This document shows positions 8,846 to 17,770 of a stretch of 64,000 nt of DNA, in pieces. The position numbers were made by a program, and so were the translations under genes. Location of the stretch: the NCBI GenBank assembly GCA_009839485.1, contig VXPQ01000035.1:1-64000 (forward strand), read 5' to 3'. Every line of letters starts with the position of its first letter. Position 1 is the first letter of the stretch. The notes beneath the pieces are model-generated. The model was given only the letters and a program-made list of their open reading frames with translations. It searched no databases and was not told the origin of the DNA. The DNA is from Bacteroidetes bacterium SB0662_bin_6 (lineage in GTDB: Bacteria > Bacteroidota > Rhodothermia > Rhodothermales > VXPQ01).

Positions 8846-10111
8846 ATGCTTAAGCGCGTTCACATCAAAGGCTACAAATCTCTTCTCGATGTCGAGGCGT
8901 ATATCGAGCCGCTAACCGTGCTGTTCGGCCCGAATGCCGCCGGAAAAAGCAATGTGCTCGATGCGTTGCAATTATTGTCCAGGCTAGGCACCAGCAAAAC
9001 GCTGAAGGACGCTTTTGATGCGCCGTACAGGGGGAAACCCCTCGAATCGTTCACGATGCGGGAAGGGGGGCTCAAGGAGCTGCGTGCCCGGGAGCACCTG
9101 ACGTTTTCCTTCGAAGCCGATCTGCGGCTTTCGGATGCGGTCGTGCACGCGGTCAATCAGGAAATACGGGACATGCGTCGTCCGAGCGGCGCCGTATCAC
9201 CCCCCGAAAACGGCAAGGAGCGGCTTCCGCAAGTGCATGAACGCGACCTGCGTTACCGCATCGAAATCGAAATGCTGCCCGGGTCCGGCATTCTGCGCGT
9301 GGCGGACGAATCCCTGGCCGCCCTGAACAGGAAGGGCAATCCTACAGGTAAGCGCAAGCCGTTTTTCGGACGAGAAGGCGAAAGGATCCATTTGCGGCTT
9401 GACGGGCAGGCGCATCCCACCTATTACGACCGGTATCTGGATCGCAGTATCCTTTCCATGCCCCATTATCTGCCGTATTATCCGCATGTTGCGGCGGCGC
9501 GGCGCGAACTGGAAAGCTGGCGATTTTTCTGTTTTGACCCGCGCGAGCGCATGCGCACCGCCGCCCCGCTCAGGGAAGTGTCCCATATCGGCCCGATGGG
9601 TGAAGACCTGGCCGCTTTTCTGAATACGCTCAAGGCCACGGATCCGGATCGGCTTCAGGATATGGAGAAAGCCTTGCACGCGCTTCTGCCGGATATCGAT
9701 GGGATCGATGTGCAGGTGAACGAATTCGGCGAGGCCGAACTGTGCCTGATAGAGGGCAGTGCGGCCATGTCTGCCCGGATGCTTTCGGACGGTACGCTTC
9801 GGATGCTGGGATTGCTGGCCCTGATCGGGGCACGGGAAGCCCCCGGCCTCGTGGGGCTCGAAGAGCCGGAAAACGGCATCCACCCGCGTCATATCCAATG
9901 CATTGCGGACCTGCTGAAAACGCAGCAGGCCCTGCAACAGACCCAGTGCATCGTCACCACCCATTCACCGCTCTTGTCCGATGTACTTCCGGACGAGTCC
10001 TTGTTTGCGGTGAGCCGGAGCGGAGGGGCTACCCGGATAGATACTTTCTCGACGTGGGGGACGTTGGGACGGGGAAGGGATATTGACCGGGTTCTTTCGG
10101 ACGAATACTAA
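8846..10111 (+). CDS. Orphan AAA ATPase of the RecF/OLD-like (AAA_21) class
   Basis: The 421-residue protein has the ABC-type ATPase set: Walker A GPNAAGKSN at 28-36, signature LSDGTLR at ~313, Walker B LEEPENGIHP at ~338 and an H-loop TTHSPLL at ~371. Between them is a ~270-residue insert, where a coiled coil or arm lies in relatives. There is no TOPRIM domain after the ATPase, so it is not a full OLD nuclease. Such ATPases often act in DNA repair or phage defence with a nuclease partner, but no partner is adjacent here. It is flanked by repeat A2 and a 180-bp spacer. Confidence 0.75.
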   Translation: MLKRVHIKGYKSLLDVEAYIEPLTVLFGPNAAGKSNVLDALQLLSRLGTSKTLKDAFDAPYRGKPLESFTMREGGLKELRAREHLTFSFEADLRLSDAVVHAVNQEIRDMRRPSGAVSPPENGKERLPQVHERDLRYRIEIEMLPGSGILRVADESLAALNRKGNPTGKRKPFFGREGERIHLRLDGQAHPTYYDRYLDRSILSMPHYLPYYPHVAAARRELESWRFFCFDPRERMRTAAPLREVSHIGPMGEDLAAFLNTLKATDPDRLQDMEKALHALLPDIDGIDVQVNEFGEAELCLIEGSAAMSARMLSDGTLRMLGLLALIGAREAPGLVGLEEPENGIHPRHIQCIADLLKTQQALQQTQCIVTTHSPLLSDVLPDESLFAVSRSGGATRIDTFSTWGTLGRGRDIDRVLSDEY

Positions 10112-10293
10112 TAAGGCCATTCGAGGGACACACCCTGTCCAACCACAGCATGTTGTTTCTAAGCCGGATCGGGTAATCCTGGCTTTGCGAACGCGCAGGT
10201 AGTTTGTCGATGTAGCTTAGGTTGTCCTTTCCTCAGATTTGTTTATCTTTTTTTGCCTTTGCAGTTCTCCCGAACAAAACTCTGTACAGAACC

Positions 10294-10437
10294 ATGAAGG
10301 CTGAATTATCCGTGTTTTTGGTGTGCTTGCCGGTATTCGCAGGCATATTCTCCGGTGTACGCCCTGCCTTTGCACAGGCGGACGAAGTCTGTCCGCGGCC
10401 GGCTGATCTTGCGGGCGCCGGACACCCCCTGCTGTGA
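10294..10437 (+). CDS. Small secreted peptide or gene remnant (47 aa)
   Basis: It starts MKAELSVFLVCLPVFAG, has a convincing signal sequence ending PAFAQ, and is followed by only ~19 residues containing one Cys before TGA. It lies 28 bp upstream of the decarboxylase. It could be a small exported peptide, or the signal-peptide stump of a deleted gene. I do not recognise the mature part. Confidence 0.35.
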   Translation: MKAELSVFLVCLPVFAGIFSGVRPAFAQADEVCPRPADLAGAGHPLL

Positions 10438-10465
10438 TATATCCTGCGGTTACCGGAAGAATCCG

Positions 10466-11929
10466 ATGGGACAAGTGAGTGACAAAAGAACGGTTGCAGA
10501 CGCATCGAGCGAAGTGCGCGACGATCTGAGGATGTCGCCCGAGGTGATGCTGGATCTTGCGCGCCGCGTGGCGGAGCTTTTGGTCGAGCGGATGGAGCGC
10601 CTTCCTGAAGAGAATGCCTGGGATGGAGAGTTCAGGGAGGAGCTCGTAGGCCAGTTGGCGGAGGCTCCGCCCGAGGAGGGTCGGCCTGCATTGGAGGTGA
10701 TCGAGCAGGCTGCCCGTGATATTCTGCCTATCGCGGCCCGGAACGACCATCCCCGCTTCTTCGGGTTTATCCCTTCGTCGCCCACCTGGCCGGGGATACT
10801 GGCGGACTTCATGGTAGCCGGACACCAGGTGAACCAGTGTACGTGGCTGACTTCAAGCGGTCCGAGCGAGCTCGAGCTGGTGGTCGTCGACTGGATTCGT
10901 AGCTGGCTGGGCTATCCGGAGAGCGCCGGAGGCCTTTTGACGAGCGGGGGTTCGGCGGCCAGTCTCAATGCGTTCGTGGCGGCGCGGGAGGCGGCTGGAG
11001 ATCCTGATCGCGCGACCGTGTACATGAGCGACCAGAGTCACAGTGCGCAGGTGCGCGCGGCCCGCATCATCGGTGTTCGTGCGGAGTGCATCCGAAAGAT
11101 CGCCTGCGATGATCGCTTCCGTCTGGACGTGGAGGCGCTCGCCCGCGCCGTGGCTGCGGACCGCGCTTCGGGGTTTACTCCCATTGCGGTGTGTGCGAAT
11201 GCCGGGGCAGGCAGTACGGGCGCCATCGATCCGCTTGAGGAGATGGCGGACTATTGCGAGGCGGAAGACATCTGGCTGCACGTCGATGCGGCGTACGGCG
11301 GCTTTGGCGCGGTGACCGAGCGCGGCAAGGAGCTTCTGCGCGGGATCGAGCGGTCCGATTCGATCGTGATCGATGCCCACAAGTGGTTTTTCCAGCCGTA
11401 CGAGGCGGGCTGTTTGCTGGTGAAGGATGTAAAGACGCTCACGAACGCTTTCGTGATACCGCACGATATGCTTCAGGACACTATTTGGGGGGCGAACCAT
11501 CCGAACTTTTCGGATCGGGGTTTGCAACTGAGCCGTTCGGTCCGTGCGTTGAAGATATGGATGTCGGTTCAGACGTTCGGGATGGCGGCGTTCCGTCGGG
11601 CGGTGTCGAAGGGGATGGAGTTGGCCGCGCAGGCCGAGGAGTACATTCGGGAGAGTGCGACGATGGAGGTGTTGAATCCTGCGTCGCTGGGGATCGTGTG
11701 TTTCCGGTTCAACCCTCAGGACACGGACCTTGACGAAGAGGCTCTGGAGGAGATCAACAGGAATGTGCTCGCCCGCGTGTTTTGGGAGGAGCGTGCGTTC
11801 ATGTCATCGACGAAGCTCGCCGGGAAGTTTTCGCTCAGGCTCTGCATCGTGAATCACACGACGACCTGGGACGATGTGCGCGAGACGCTGGAGGCCATCG
11901 AGCAATTCGGGATGGAGGCCTTGGGATAA
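10466..11929 (+). CDS. PLP-dependent group II decarboxylase (aromatic-L-amino-acid decarboxylase-like)
   Basis: This 487-residue protein has the fold-type I decarboxylase layout. It contains NDHPRFFGFIPSSPTW in the N-terminal part, a substrate/PLP region TSGGSAASL, and HVDAAYGG with the PLP-contacting Asp. The PLP lysine is in DAHKWFFQPYEAG near residue 304. It should decarboxylate an aromatic or related amino acid to an amine; the substrate cannot be read from sequence. The start at 10466 is the first ATG that gives the family N-terminus. The frame upstream overlaps the small secreted ORF. Confidence 0.9.
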   Translation: MGQVSDKRTVADASSEVRDDLRMSPEVMLDLARRVAELLVERMERLPEENAWDGEFREELVGQLAEAPPEEGRPALEVIEQAARDILPIAARNDHPRFFGFIPSSPTWPGILADFMVAGHQVNQCTWLTSSGPSELELVVVDWIRSWLGYPESAGGLLTSGGSAASLNAFVAAREAAGDPDRATVYMSDQSHSAQVRAARIIGVRAECIRKIACDDRFRLDVEALARAVAADRASGFTPIAVCANAGAGSTGAIDPLEEMADYCEAEDIWLHVDAAYGGFGAVTERGKELLRGIERSDSIVIDAHKWFFQPYEAGCLLVKDVKTLTNAFVIPHDMLQDTIWGANHPNFSDRGLQLSRSVRALKIWMSVQTFGMAAFRRAVSKGMELAAQAEEYIRESATMEVLNPASLGIVCFRFNPQDTDLDEEALEEINRNVLARVFWEERAFMSSTKLAGKFSLRLCIVNHTTTWDDVRETLEAIEQFGMEALG

Positions 11930-11968
11930 AGGCGAATAGGGCCGTCGCGTCGCCGACAGGTCAACATA

Positions 11969-12457
11969 ATGGATCCTATGAGTGGATTTTCCACTGGTGA
12001 AATGACTGTGCGCATCGCGTACAGGCATAGCAAGGAATGGGAAGCCGTGAAAGCCATTCGCACGCAGGTTTTTATCGAAGAACAACACTGCCCGTACGAG
12101 CTGGAGTGGGACAAGTATGAGGAGATCAGTCGCCATGTGCTTGGCTCGGTAGACGGCGAGCCGATGGCGGCGGCAAGGTGGCGTATGCTGGCGTATAAGC
12201 AGCGTCCCGCTGCCAGACTGGAACGATTTTCCGTGCTGCGGGACTACCGCGGGAAAGGGTACGGAAAGGCCCTGGTATCCTGGGTTATAGAGGATGCTCG
12301 CCGGACCGGCCTTGGGGAATACATTCTCCATGCCCAGTTACATCTTGAGGACTTCTACCGATCGTTCGGTTTCCAATCCGTCGGCGATCCGTTCGAAGAA
12401 GTCGGGATCCCGCACATCGGGATGGTCCGCTGCGACCGGGGGCCCTGCAAGGAATGA
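11969..12457 (+). CDS. GNAT-family N-acetyltransferase
   Basis: The 162-residue protein has the GNAT acetyl-CoA motif RDYRGKGYGKALV at ~91-103, preceded by RLERFSVL and followed by LHAQLHLEDFYRSFGF. This order resembles ElaA-type acetyltransferases. A second possible start is ATG 12002. The last residues (GPCKE) and the stop codon come from the edge of family A repeat copy A3, so the native C-terminus may have been replaced. The substrate is unknown. Confidence 0.85.
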   Translation: MDPMSGFSTGEMTVRIAYRHSKEWEAVKAIRTQVFIEEQHCPYELEWDKYEEISRHVLGSVDGEPMAAARWRMLAYKQRPAARLERFSVLRDYRGKGYGKALVSWVIEDARRTGLGEYILHAQLHLEDFYRSFGFQSVGDPFEEVGIPHIGMVRCDRGPCKE

Positions 12458-12582
12458 CGAAGCAATGTGGCAGGCCCCGCATAATGAGGAATGACGTAGC
12501 CAGCGCACCCCTCTCAGCCTCCCGAAGGGCGCTTCACGTTCGTACGTGAAGCGCTGATCGAAGCGGTTTTGATCAGAGTATC
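12445..12582 (+). repeat. Family A repeat, copy A3 (left end truncated)
   Basis: It runs from CTGCAAGGAATGACGAAGC to GGTTTTGATCAGAGTATCC. It contains a perfect hairpin GCGCTTCACG-ttcgta-CGTGAAGCGC at 12530-12555. It fills the space between two convergent genes: its first bases are inside the GNAT coding region, and its last base abuts the stop codon of the PpiC gene at 12583. It may act as a bidirectional terminator. Confidence 0.85.
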
Positions 12583-13647
12583 CTATTCTTCGGGTGCGTT
12601 CAGATCGACGTCCACCACATCCGGGTTGACATGCACGGTTACACTTGCGCGGAGCCGGTCGATTTCGTTCTGAACCGCATCACGCTGTCGTTCCCGGAGA
12701 ATCATCTGGCGCGCCTCGGAGGAGTCCATCAGGGTAGCGGTCCGCCGTCCGGTCAATTTGATGAGGTGATACCCGAAGCTCGTTTCGATCGGTTCTTGCG
12801 TAACATCTCCCGAATCTCTCAAGGCGTAGGTGGCTTGCTCGAAGGGCTCCACCATGTCTCCCCGGCTGAAGAAACCGAGATCCCCGCCACCGGGCCCGGA
12901 AGGCCCTTGCGAGTGCCGTTGCGCCATTTCTGCGAAGTCTGCGCCCGTCCGGATGCTGTCGAGCACCGCTACGGCCCTGTTTAGTGTGGAGTCCTTCTGT
13001 TCGGCAGTTGCCGACGGAGGGGGAATGAACAAGATGTGCGAAGCGCGCACTTCCTCGGCCCGCGATTCGCTGAACGCCACGATTTCATCCGGTTCGGGTT
13101 CCTCGGCATTCGCCGCAAAATGGTCGAGCATGGCCCGCTGCGTGATGTCGTTGCCGATCTGCTCGCGGAGACCCTCTTCGGTCAGGTTATCTCCCGCGAG
13201 GGCTTGTCTGAACGTTTCCTCGTCGGGGAATTGCGCCACGATTTGCCGCATTCGCTCCTCTACGGATTCATCGGTGGCGGTAAGGCCGAGGCGATCCGCT
13301 TCGCCAAAGACCAGATGCTCCAACAGCACAAATTCTTCCACCAGACTTTTTCGGAGTCTGCGGGTTTCTTCCGCATTGCCCAGGATACCGAATTGCGTCG
13401 CAGCAAACAGGACCTGCTCCTCGAAAGTTTGCGTGGAGAGGGTGTCGGCTCCGAATTCGGAGGTTACGACGACCGCAAGCGAGGCATCCGACAACGGTTC
13501 CCCCATGGCATATTGCACGTCGTCGGTTTGCTCGGATGTTTCTTCGTCGGATCCGCATGCCGCAAGCAGAAGCAGCAGACAAAGCGCGGTACCGGCGCGG
13601 ACAGGCGCGGAAAAAGATCGGATGAAAGACTGGACAGAAGTGTTCAT
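12583..13647 (-). CDS. Lipoprotein peptidyl-prolyl isomerase of the SurA/PpiC class
   Basis: The 354-residue protein starts MNTSVQSF and has a signal with lipobox LLLLLAAC. A SurA-like helical N-domain follows (EEFVLLEHLVFGEADRLGL), then a parvulin PpiC domain (VRASHILFIPPP ... GGDLGFFSRGDMVEPFEQ ... SFGYHLIKLTGR) at ~190-290. It should help fold outer-membrane proteins in the periplasm. An upstream ATG at 13677 adds 10 residues before the signal and is less likely. Confidence 0.9.
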   Translation of the reverse strand: MNTSVQSFIRSFSAPVRAGTALCLLLLLAACGSDEETSEQTDDVQYAMGEPLSDASLAVVVTSEFGADTLSTQTFEEQVLFAATQFGILGNAEETRRLRKSLVEEFVLLEHLVFGEADRLGLTATDESVEERMRQIVAQFPDEETFRQALAGDNLTEEGLREQIGNDITQRAMLDHFAANAEEPEPDEIVAFSESRAEEVRASHILFIPPPSATAEQKDSTLNRAVAVLDSIRTGADFAEMAQRHSQGPSGPGGGDLGFFSRGDMVEPFEQATYALRDSGDVTQEPIETSFGYHLIKLTGRRTATLMDSSEARQMILRERQRDAVQNEIDRLRASVTVHVNPDVVDVDLNAPEE

Positions 13648-13806
13648 GGATGGTATGGTTATCACCGGATGCGACATGCGGGATGCAGAGGTCTGGATGC
13701 CGTTTTCTGAAACTCTTCAGAGAGATTTGCGTTGCAAAGTGTCAGGGTGCGGTCGTTTAATCGTATGTTGTTTATACGGTTTGTTGCTGGCTGCTTCCGT
13801 CGATCC

Positions 13807-13879
13807 GCCGCGTTCGTCTAGGGGTTCAGGACGCCAGCCTCTCACGCTGGTAACACGGGTTCGAATCCCGTACGCGGTA
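13807..13879 (+). tRNA. tRNA-Glu (CTC anticodon)
   Basis: A complete 73-nt cloverleaf can be drawn. The acceptor stem is GCCGCGT with ACGCGGT (one G-U pair) and the D-arm is GTCTAGGGGTTCAGGAC. The anticodon arm CCAGC-CTCTCAC-GCTGG has CTC at its centre, and the T-arm is ACGGG-TTCGAAT-CCCGT. The discriminator is A and CCA is not encoded. CTC reads GAG codons. Repeat A4 begins 7 bases after its end. Confidence 0.95.
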
Positions 13880-13886
13880 CTATTAA

Positions 13887-14070
13887 GGATACTCTGATCA
13901 AAACCACATCGCTCAGCGCTTCACGATTGTGAAGCGCCCTTCGGGAGGCTGCGAAGAGCACGCTGGCTGCGTCATTCCTCATTATGTGGGGGCCTGCCAC
14001 ATTGCTTCGTCATTTCTTGCCAGCGCACCCCTCTCAGCCTCTGAGCTTTGCGGACTTAATCCGAGTATCC
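13887..14070 (-). repeat. Family A repeat, copy A4 (complete, 184 bp)
   Basis: Both termini are present: GGATACTCTGATCAAAACCAC on the left and GGACTTAATCCGAGTATCC on the right, so the element is in minus orientation relative to A6. It includes the hairpin GCGCTTCACG-att-GTGAAGCGC and the central palindromic module. It separates tRNA-Glu from the convergent clpP. Confidence 0.9.
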
Positions 14071-14109
14071 TTATATGATCTTCATATGATTTAGCAGAGG
14101 TTCTCTTAC

Positions 14110-14802
14110 CTACATCTCCGGTTCCTCCTCTGCTTTTTGCTGGTGGTTCAGCACATTGTCCACGATGCCGTAGTCTTTGGCTTCCTGGGCGCTGAGCCAG
14201 TAGTCGCGGTCCGCGTCGCTCTCGATTTGTTCGATCGTCTTGTCCGTGTGCCGGGCAAGGATTTCGTACAATACCTGCTTGAGGCGAATAATCTCTTTTG
14301 CCTGGATTTCGATATCCGATGCCTGCCCCTGTGTGCCGCCCAGCGGCTGATGCAGCATGATGCGGGAGTTGGGCAGCGCGCCGCGTTTGCCCGCGGCGCC
14401 TGCCGCAAGCAGAATCGAGCCCATCGAGGCGGCGAGCCCCACGCAGGTGGTGGCGATCGGGGCGCTGACCCATTGCATGGTGTCGTATACCGCCAGGCCG
14501 CTGTATATGATGCCCCCCGGCGAGTTGATGTACATATTGATATCCCGCTCGGAATCCTCGCTCGTCAGATACAGAAGTTGCGCCACCGCGAGGTTCGCAA
14601 TCTGATCGTTCACGGGAGTTCCCAGAATGACGATGCGCTCCTTCAGCAGACGGCTGAAGATGTCGTAGGCGCGTTCGCCCCGGTTCGTTTGTTCGACGAC
14701 CATCGGTACGAGTGTGGCGATGGATTCCTCGCGGGAAGGGCCGCTGTAGATGCTGCTCGGGACAGAGAGGTCCCGCGAGAATTTGACAAAATCGTCTACC
14801 AT
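14110..14802 (-). CDS. clpP: ATP-dependent Clp protease proteolytic subunit
   Basis: This 230-residue serine protease has the catalytic triad in the usual places: Ser126 in GLAASMGS, His151 in MLHQPLGG and Asp near 200 in DADRDYWLS. The oligomer-forming YINSPGG motif is at ~91-97. It assembles as a 14-mer with a ClpX/ClpA unfoldase. The N-terminal ~30 residues may be a propeptide. It lies 98 bp downstream of tig on the same strand, the common tig-clpP order, but clpX does not follow. Confidence 0.96.
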   Translation of the reverse strand: MVDDFVKFSRDLSVPSSIYSGPSREESIATLVPMVVEQTNRGERAYDIFSRLLKERIVILGTPVNDQIANLAVAQLLYLTSEDSERDINMYINSPGGIIYSGLAVYDTMQWVSAPIATTCVGLAASMGSILLAAGAAGKRGALPNSRIMLHQPLGGTQGQASDIEIQAKEIIRLKQVLYEILARHTDKTIEQIESDADRDYWLSAQEAKDYGIVDNVLNHQQKAEEEPEM

Positions 14803-14900
14803 GTGCGGCGGAAAGAATACGTGATGTTCGAAGGGGATGATGCTACCGTATCCCCGGAAGGGAGTTCCGCCGTCTCCGTGCCTGGTACGGATGCTCCTGA

Positions 14901-16241
14901 TCAGGCAGGGATCACGATGGAGGAATCCGAGGAAGCATTTTCATCGAGCAGCGCCTGGAAGGCTTCCGGATCCTTGTCTTCTATCTCGAAGGCGTCAGTG
15001 AGGCGGGCGAACACCTTGCGGCTCATCAGGCGCTCCCGGATCTCGTCCATGGCGCCTGTGCGTTCGTAGTACCGGCGCAACGTTTCGGGGGCCAGTTCAT
15101 CGTTATCCCCGGTAGCCTTATCGAACCAGGCGTCGAGATCGTCCTCGGTTACCTCCAGTTGCTCGTGTTCGATATAGGCGTCGCGAAGCAGTTTCCACTT
15201 GGCATGCCGTCCCGCCATGCTGCGGCGCTCTTCCCGGAAAGCCTGCTCGTCGAAATCCTCCGGTTCCTTGCCGTTGTTACGTTTTTTCACGTCATCGACA
15301 AAACCGTCCAGATACATTTCCACCGCGGATTCGGGAACGGGAATGTCGTGCAAGGCCATCATGCGATCGACGATGCGGTCGACAAGCAATTCCTGGGTGC
15401 GCTCTTCCCAAAGCGCATTCAGTTGGCGGCGGATGACGCTTTTCCATTCCTCCAGATCGCTTACTTTTCCGTCTGTAACCTCCTCGGCAAACGTATCGTC
15501 GAGATCGGGCAGGTCCCGGCGTTTTGCTTCCTTGACCGTGGCCTGATACCGGCGTACGGGTCCCTTGACGTCGTTGTCAGGAGGGATTTCCACGGGGAAT
15601 GTTTCTCCTGCCCGTTTGCCGAGCACGCCTTCCCGGATGGTTTCGTGCAGATCCTCGTCGTCGACAAAGAAAGTTATTCCTTCTTCTTTCTCTCCGATGA
15701 CGGGCGTGCCGGTTTTGTCGTCGAGACGCTGCATGTCCATGATCACCTGAAAATCTTCCGTGATTTCATCCGTCTCAACAGGGACCAGCGTGGCGCGGCT
15801 TCTGCGGATGCGCTCCAGATGTTCCGCTACATCCTCGTCTGTGACGTCGCGCTTGAGACGCGGGATTTTTTCGCCGGAGAGGTCCTTTAGCGTGATTTCG
15901 GGCCGGATTCCGAACCGGATCACCGCCCGCAAATCCCCATCCATTTCGTAGTCGAGCGTGGTGAGCACGGGTCGGCCCACCACATCGTACTGCTTGCTTT
16001 CAATCACTTCCTTGCGGAATGCTTCCTGCACCTTTTCGTGGGCAAGCATGTAAGCGATTTCTTCTCCATGGATTCTTTTGACGAGACCCACCGGGACCTT
16101 GCCGGGACGGAAGCCTTTCATTTCCGTGCGCGTCCGTTGCCGTTGCAGGGCGGCTTTGAAATCGGACGCAAGTTCTTCCGCTGCGGCCTCGATTTCAAGG
16201 TCGCAGGTTACGTCGCTGATCCGGTTAATGTGGGTTTGCAT
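14901..16241 (-). CDS. tig: Trigger factor, ribosome-associated chaperone
   Basis: The 446-residue protein has an N-terminal ribosome-binding domain (FRPGKVP near residue 46 corresponds to the GFRxGKxP ribosome-contact signature). A central FKBP-type domain and a long helical C-terminal arm follow, ending in an acidic, Ser-rich tail. It binds nascent chains at the exit tunnel. The start codon at 16241 is one base from the end of family A copy A5, so the native upstream region has been altered or replaced by the repeat. Confidence 0.93.
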   Translation of the reverse strand: MQTHINRISDVTCDLEIEAAAEELASDFKAALQRQRTRTEMKGFRPGKVPVGLVKRIHGEEIAYMLAHEKVQEAFRKEVIESKQYDVVGRPVLTTLDYEMDGDLRAVIRFGIRPEITLKDLSGEKIPRLKRDVTDEDVAEHLERIRRSRATLVPVETDEITEDFQVIMDMQRLDDKTGTPVIGEKEEGITFFVDDEDLHETIREGVLGKRAGETFPVEIPPDNDVKGPVRRYQATVKEAKRRDLPDLDDTFAEEVTDGKVSDLEEWKSVIRRQLNALWEERTQELLVDRIVDRMMALHDIPVPESAVEMYLDGFVDDVKKRNNGKEPEDFDEQAFREERRSMAGRHAKWKLLRDAYIEHEQLEVTEDDLDAWFDKATGDNDELAPETLRRYYERTGAMDEIRERLMSRKVFARLTDAFEIEDKDPEAFQALLDENASSDSSIVIPA

Positions 16242-16242
16242 G

Positions 16243-16332
16243 GGATACTCTGATTAGTGTTGACAGGCCCTAAGTCCGCAGGGCTCACAGGCCGAAAGGG
16301 GTGCGCCGGCAAGGAATGACGAAGCAGTGTGG
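16243..16332 (+). repeat. Family A repeat, copy A5, carrying a nested family B end
   Basis: GGATACTCTGAT is followed by TA-GTGTTGACAGGCCC-TA, and the A sequence then continues as AGTCCGCAGGGCTC ... GAAGCAGTGTGG. Uninterrupted A copies read GATTAAGTCC at this point. The inserted 14 bases are a family B terminal repeat with TA on both sides. The right half of A is missing. Confidence 0.8.
16255..16272. mobile_element. Family B terminal repeat inserted in family A, flanked by TA
   Basis: TAGTGTTGACAGGCCCTA reads on the minus strand as TAGGGCCTGTCAACACTA, the same as the left end of the B copy at 2482. The TA on each side looks like a target duplication of the Tc1/mariner/IS630 type. Confidence 0.6.
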
Positions 16333-16394
16333 TGTTTGCGCACAAGCGATGGCCGCTGTCGTTCGGGAACGGCGCCCCGCGGTCCGTACGTGTG

Positions 16395-16664
16395 CTATAT
16401 CGCCGCCAGTCTGTGGTGGGAAATCGGAATGAGGTAATTGTGTTCGAGTACATCTTCGTGTACGCCGAACTCGCCGGTGCCGCGAAAATCCACAGCTACG
16501 TACGATCCTACAATCTGTTTTACCTCTCCGATTCCGTAATAGGGCGGATGTGGACCATAATAGACCAGTTGACCTTCCCGAAAGGCCTTCTTGTACCGGG
16601 CGCGCCGGTGAAACGAGGGGATCACCGGGAGCAGGTCCAGTCGATATGGCAGGGATTTGTTCAA
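16395..16664 (-). CDS. Small conserved-looking protein with a DUF3553-like segment
   Basis: The 89-residue ORF has FREGQLVYYGPHPPYYGIGEV followed by a strand-rich stretch (VAVDFRGTGEFGVHED), which resembles the small beta-barrel of the DUF3553 family. It lies between tig and ruvC on the same strand. No signal or membrane segment is visible. The family match is by eye and weak; the first ~28 residues may not be translated. Confidence 0.5.
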   Translation of the reverse strand: MNKSLPYRLDLLPVIPSFHRRARYKKAFREGQLVYYGPHPPYYGIGEVKQIVGSYVAVDFRGTGEFGVHEDVLEHNYLIPISHHRLAAI

Positions 16665-16917
16665 GGGTCGTTTGTCAAATCATTTTCCAGAAAGGTATGG
16701 TATGCGCAGGACCTCCGCCACCTATTGATAAAAGTTCACGACCGCCGGAATCCGCCTGTCGCGGGAAACGGAATACGGTCCCGGCTTGGTTGTGGTCCCG
16801 GCATTCGTTATTATTGCGGTCCCGACGGAGGGTATTCCGGGCGAAGAGTTTGCTTGCGGACTCCTTGTGCCGCGCGCCCGTTCCGGATTTATCAGACATG
16901 ATGCAATTCATATCGGC

Positions 16918-17205
16918 ATGAGTTCCACCGACTTCGACACGAAAATGGTTGATCGCCAGGTCGGCCGCAATGCAGAGTTGTTTGCACGGGCCATCAACGA
17001 TCTGGATACCGCGGAGCAACGGTATCCCTATCTGCGCATTCTTGTCAGCATTGTGGAGCAGGCCCACCCGGAGTGGAATCAGGCGCCGCAAAAGGATCGT
17101 CAGATTTCCCGCCTCATCCAGCAAATGGGGGCACGCGTCGACGAGGCCGAACTTGCCGAGGTCGTTCGCGTCCGGGATGAGGAACGAGGCTATTTCTACG
17201 ATTGA
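16918..17205 (+). CDS. DUF4290-like small protein
   Basis: The 95-residue protein contains RQVGRNAELFARAINDLD and YPYLRILVSIVEQAHPEW, which resemble the conserved helical core of DUF4290, a family confined largely to Bacteroidota. It ends in an acidic/aromatic tail. ATG 16918 is chosen because the upstream codons (open to 16786) look non-coding. It converges with ruvC with 12 bp between stops. Its function is unknown. Confidence 0.55.
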   Translation: MSSTDFDTKMVDRQVGRNAELFARAINDLDTAEQRYPYLRILVSIVEQAHPEWNQAPQKDRQISRLIQQMGARVDEAELAEVVRVRDEERGYFYD

Positions 17206-17217
17206 ACGGGCTGCCGC

Positions 17218-17769
17218 TTATTCAATGACGATATGCGGATTCGCTCGCAGGAAGCTTTTCCAACTGGCGGGTCCTCGGGTTTCGCCTTTCGCGCGGCGGT
17301 GCGCATGACATAACCCGACGGCGAGGGCGTCGGACGCATCGGCTTCCATGGCCTTGCCGTCGTTCTCGTCCTTGATCGAGAGAATAGCGCGCACCATATA
17401 GCGGACCTGTTCCTTCGAGGCGTTGCCCCGCCCGGTGACGGCTTTCTTGACTTGCTTCGGGGTGTACTCGGTTACCGGAATTTCCCGGTTCAGCATGGCG
17501 ATCATGGCCGCCGCCTGGGCGCGCCCGAGTTTCAACATGGATTGGGGGTTGCTTCCGTATACGGGCATCTCGATGGCGCATTCGTCCGGGCAAACGCGTG
17601 CGGCGATCGCCGTGATCTCGTCGTAAATCTTTTTGAGGCGAAGCGGGTGCTCGTCGTACCGGTCAAGGCGCAGCACGCCATATTCCAGTGCGCGCTCCCC
17701 GGAGCCATCGCAGGTGATGACGCCGTACCCTGTGTATTGCGACCCGGGGTCGATGCCAAGTACGATCAT
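17218..17769 (-). CDS. ruvC: Holliday junction resolvase RuvC
   Basis: The 183-residue endonuclease starts MIVLGIDPGSQYTGYG, with the catalytic Asp at residue 7. A second acidic residue is in CAIEMPVYG near 68, and the C-terminal pair is in EADASDALAVG. It cuts Holliday junctions with RuvAB, neither of which is adjacent. The start codon lies one base from the end of repeat A6, which separates it from yebC upstream. Confidence 0.95.
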   Translation of the reverse strand: MIVLGIDPGSQYTGYGVITCDGSGERALEYGVLRLDRYDEHPLRLKKIYDEITAIAARVCPDECAIEMPVYGSNPQSMLKLGRAQAAAMIAMLNREIPVTEYTPKQVKKAVTGRGNASKEQVRYMVRAILSIKDENDGKAMEADASDALAVGLCHAHRRAKGETRGPASWKSFLRANPHIVIE

Positions 17770-17770
17770 T

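Noticed and set aside
16675-17124. 149-codon frame on the minus strand between the DUF3553-like gene and ruvC
   Set aside because: It overlaps the better-supported DUF4290-like gene on the plus strand and has no recognisable domain.
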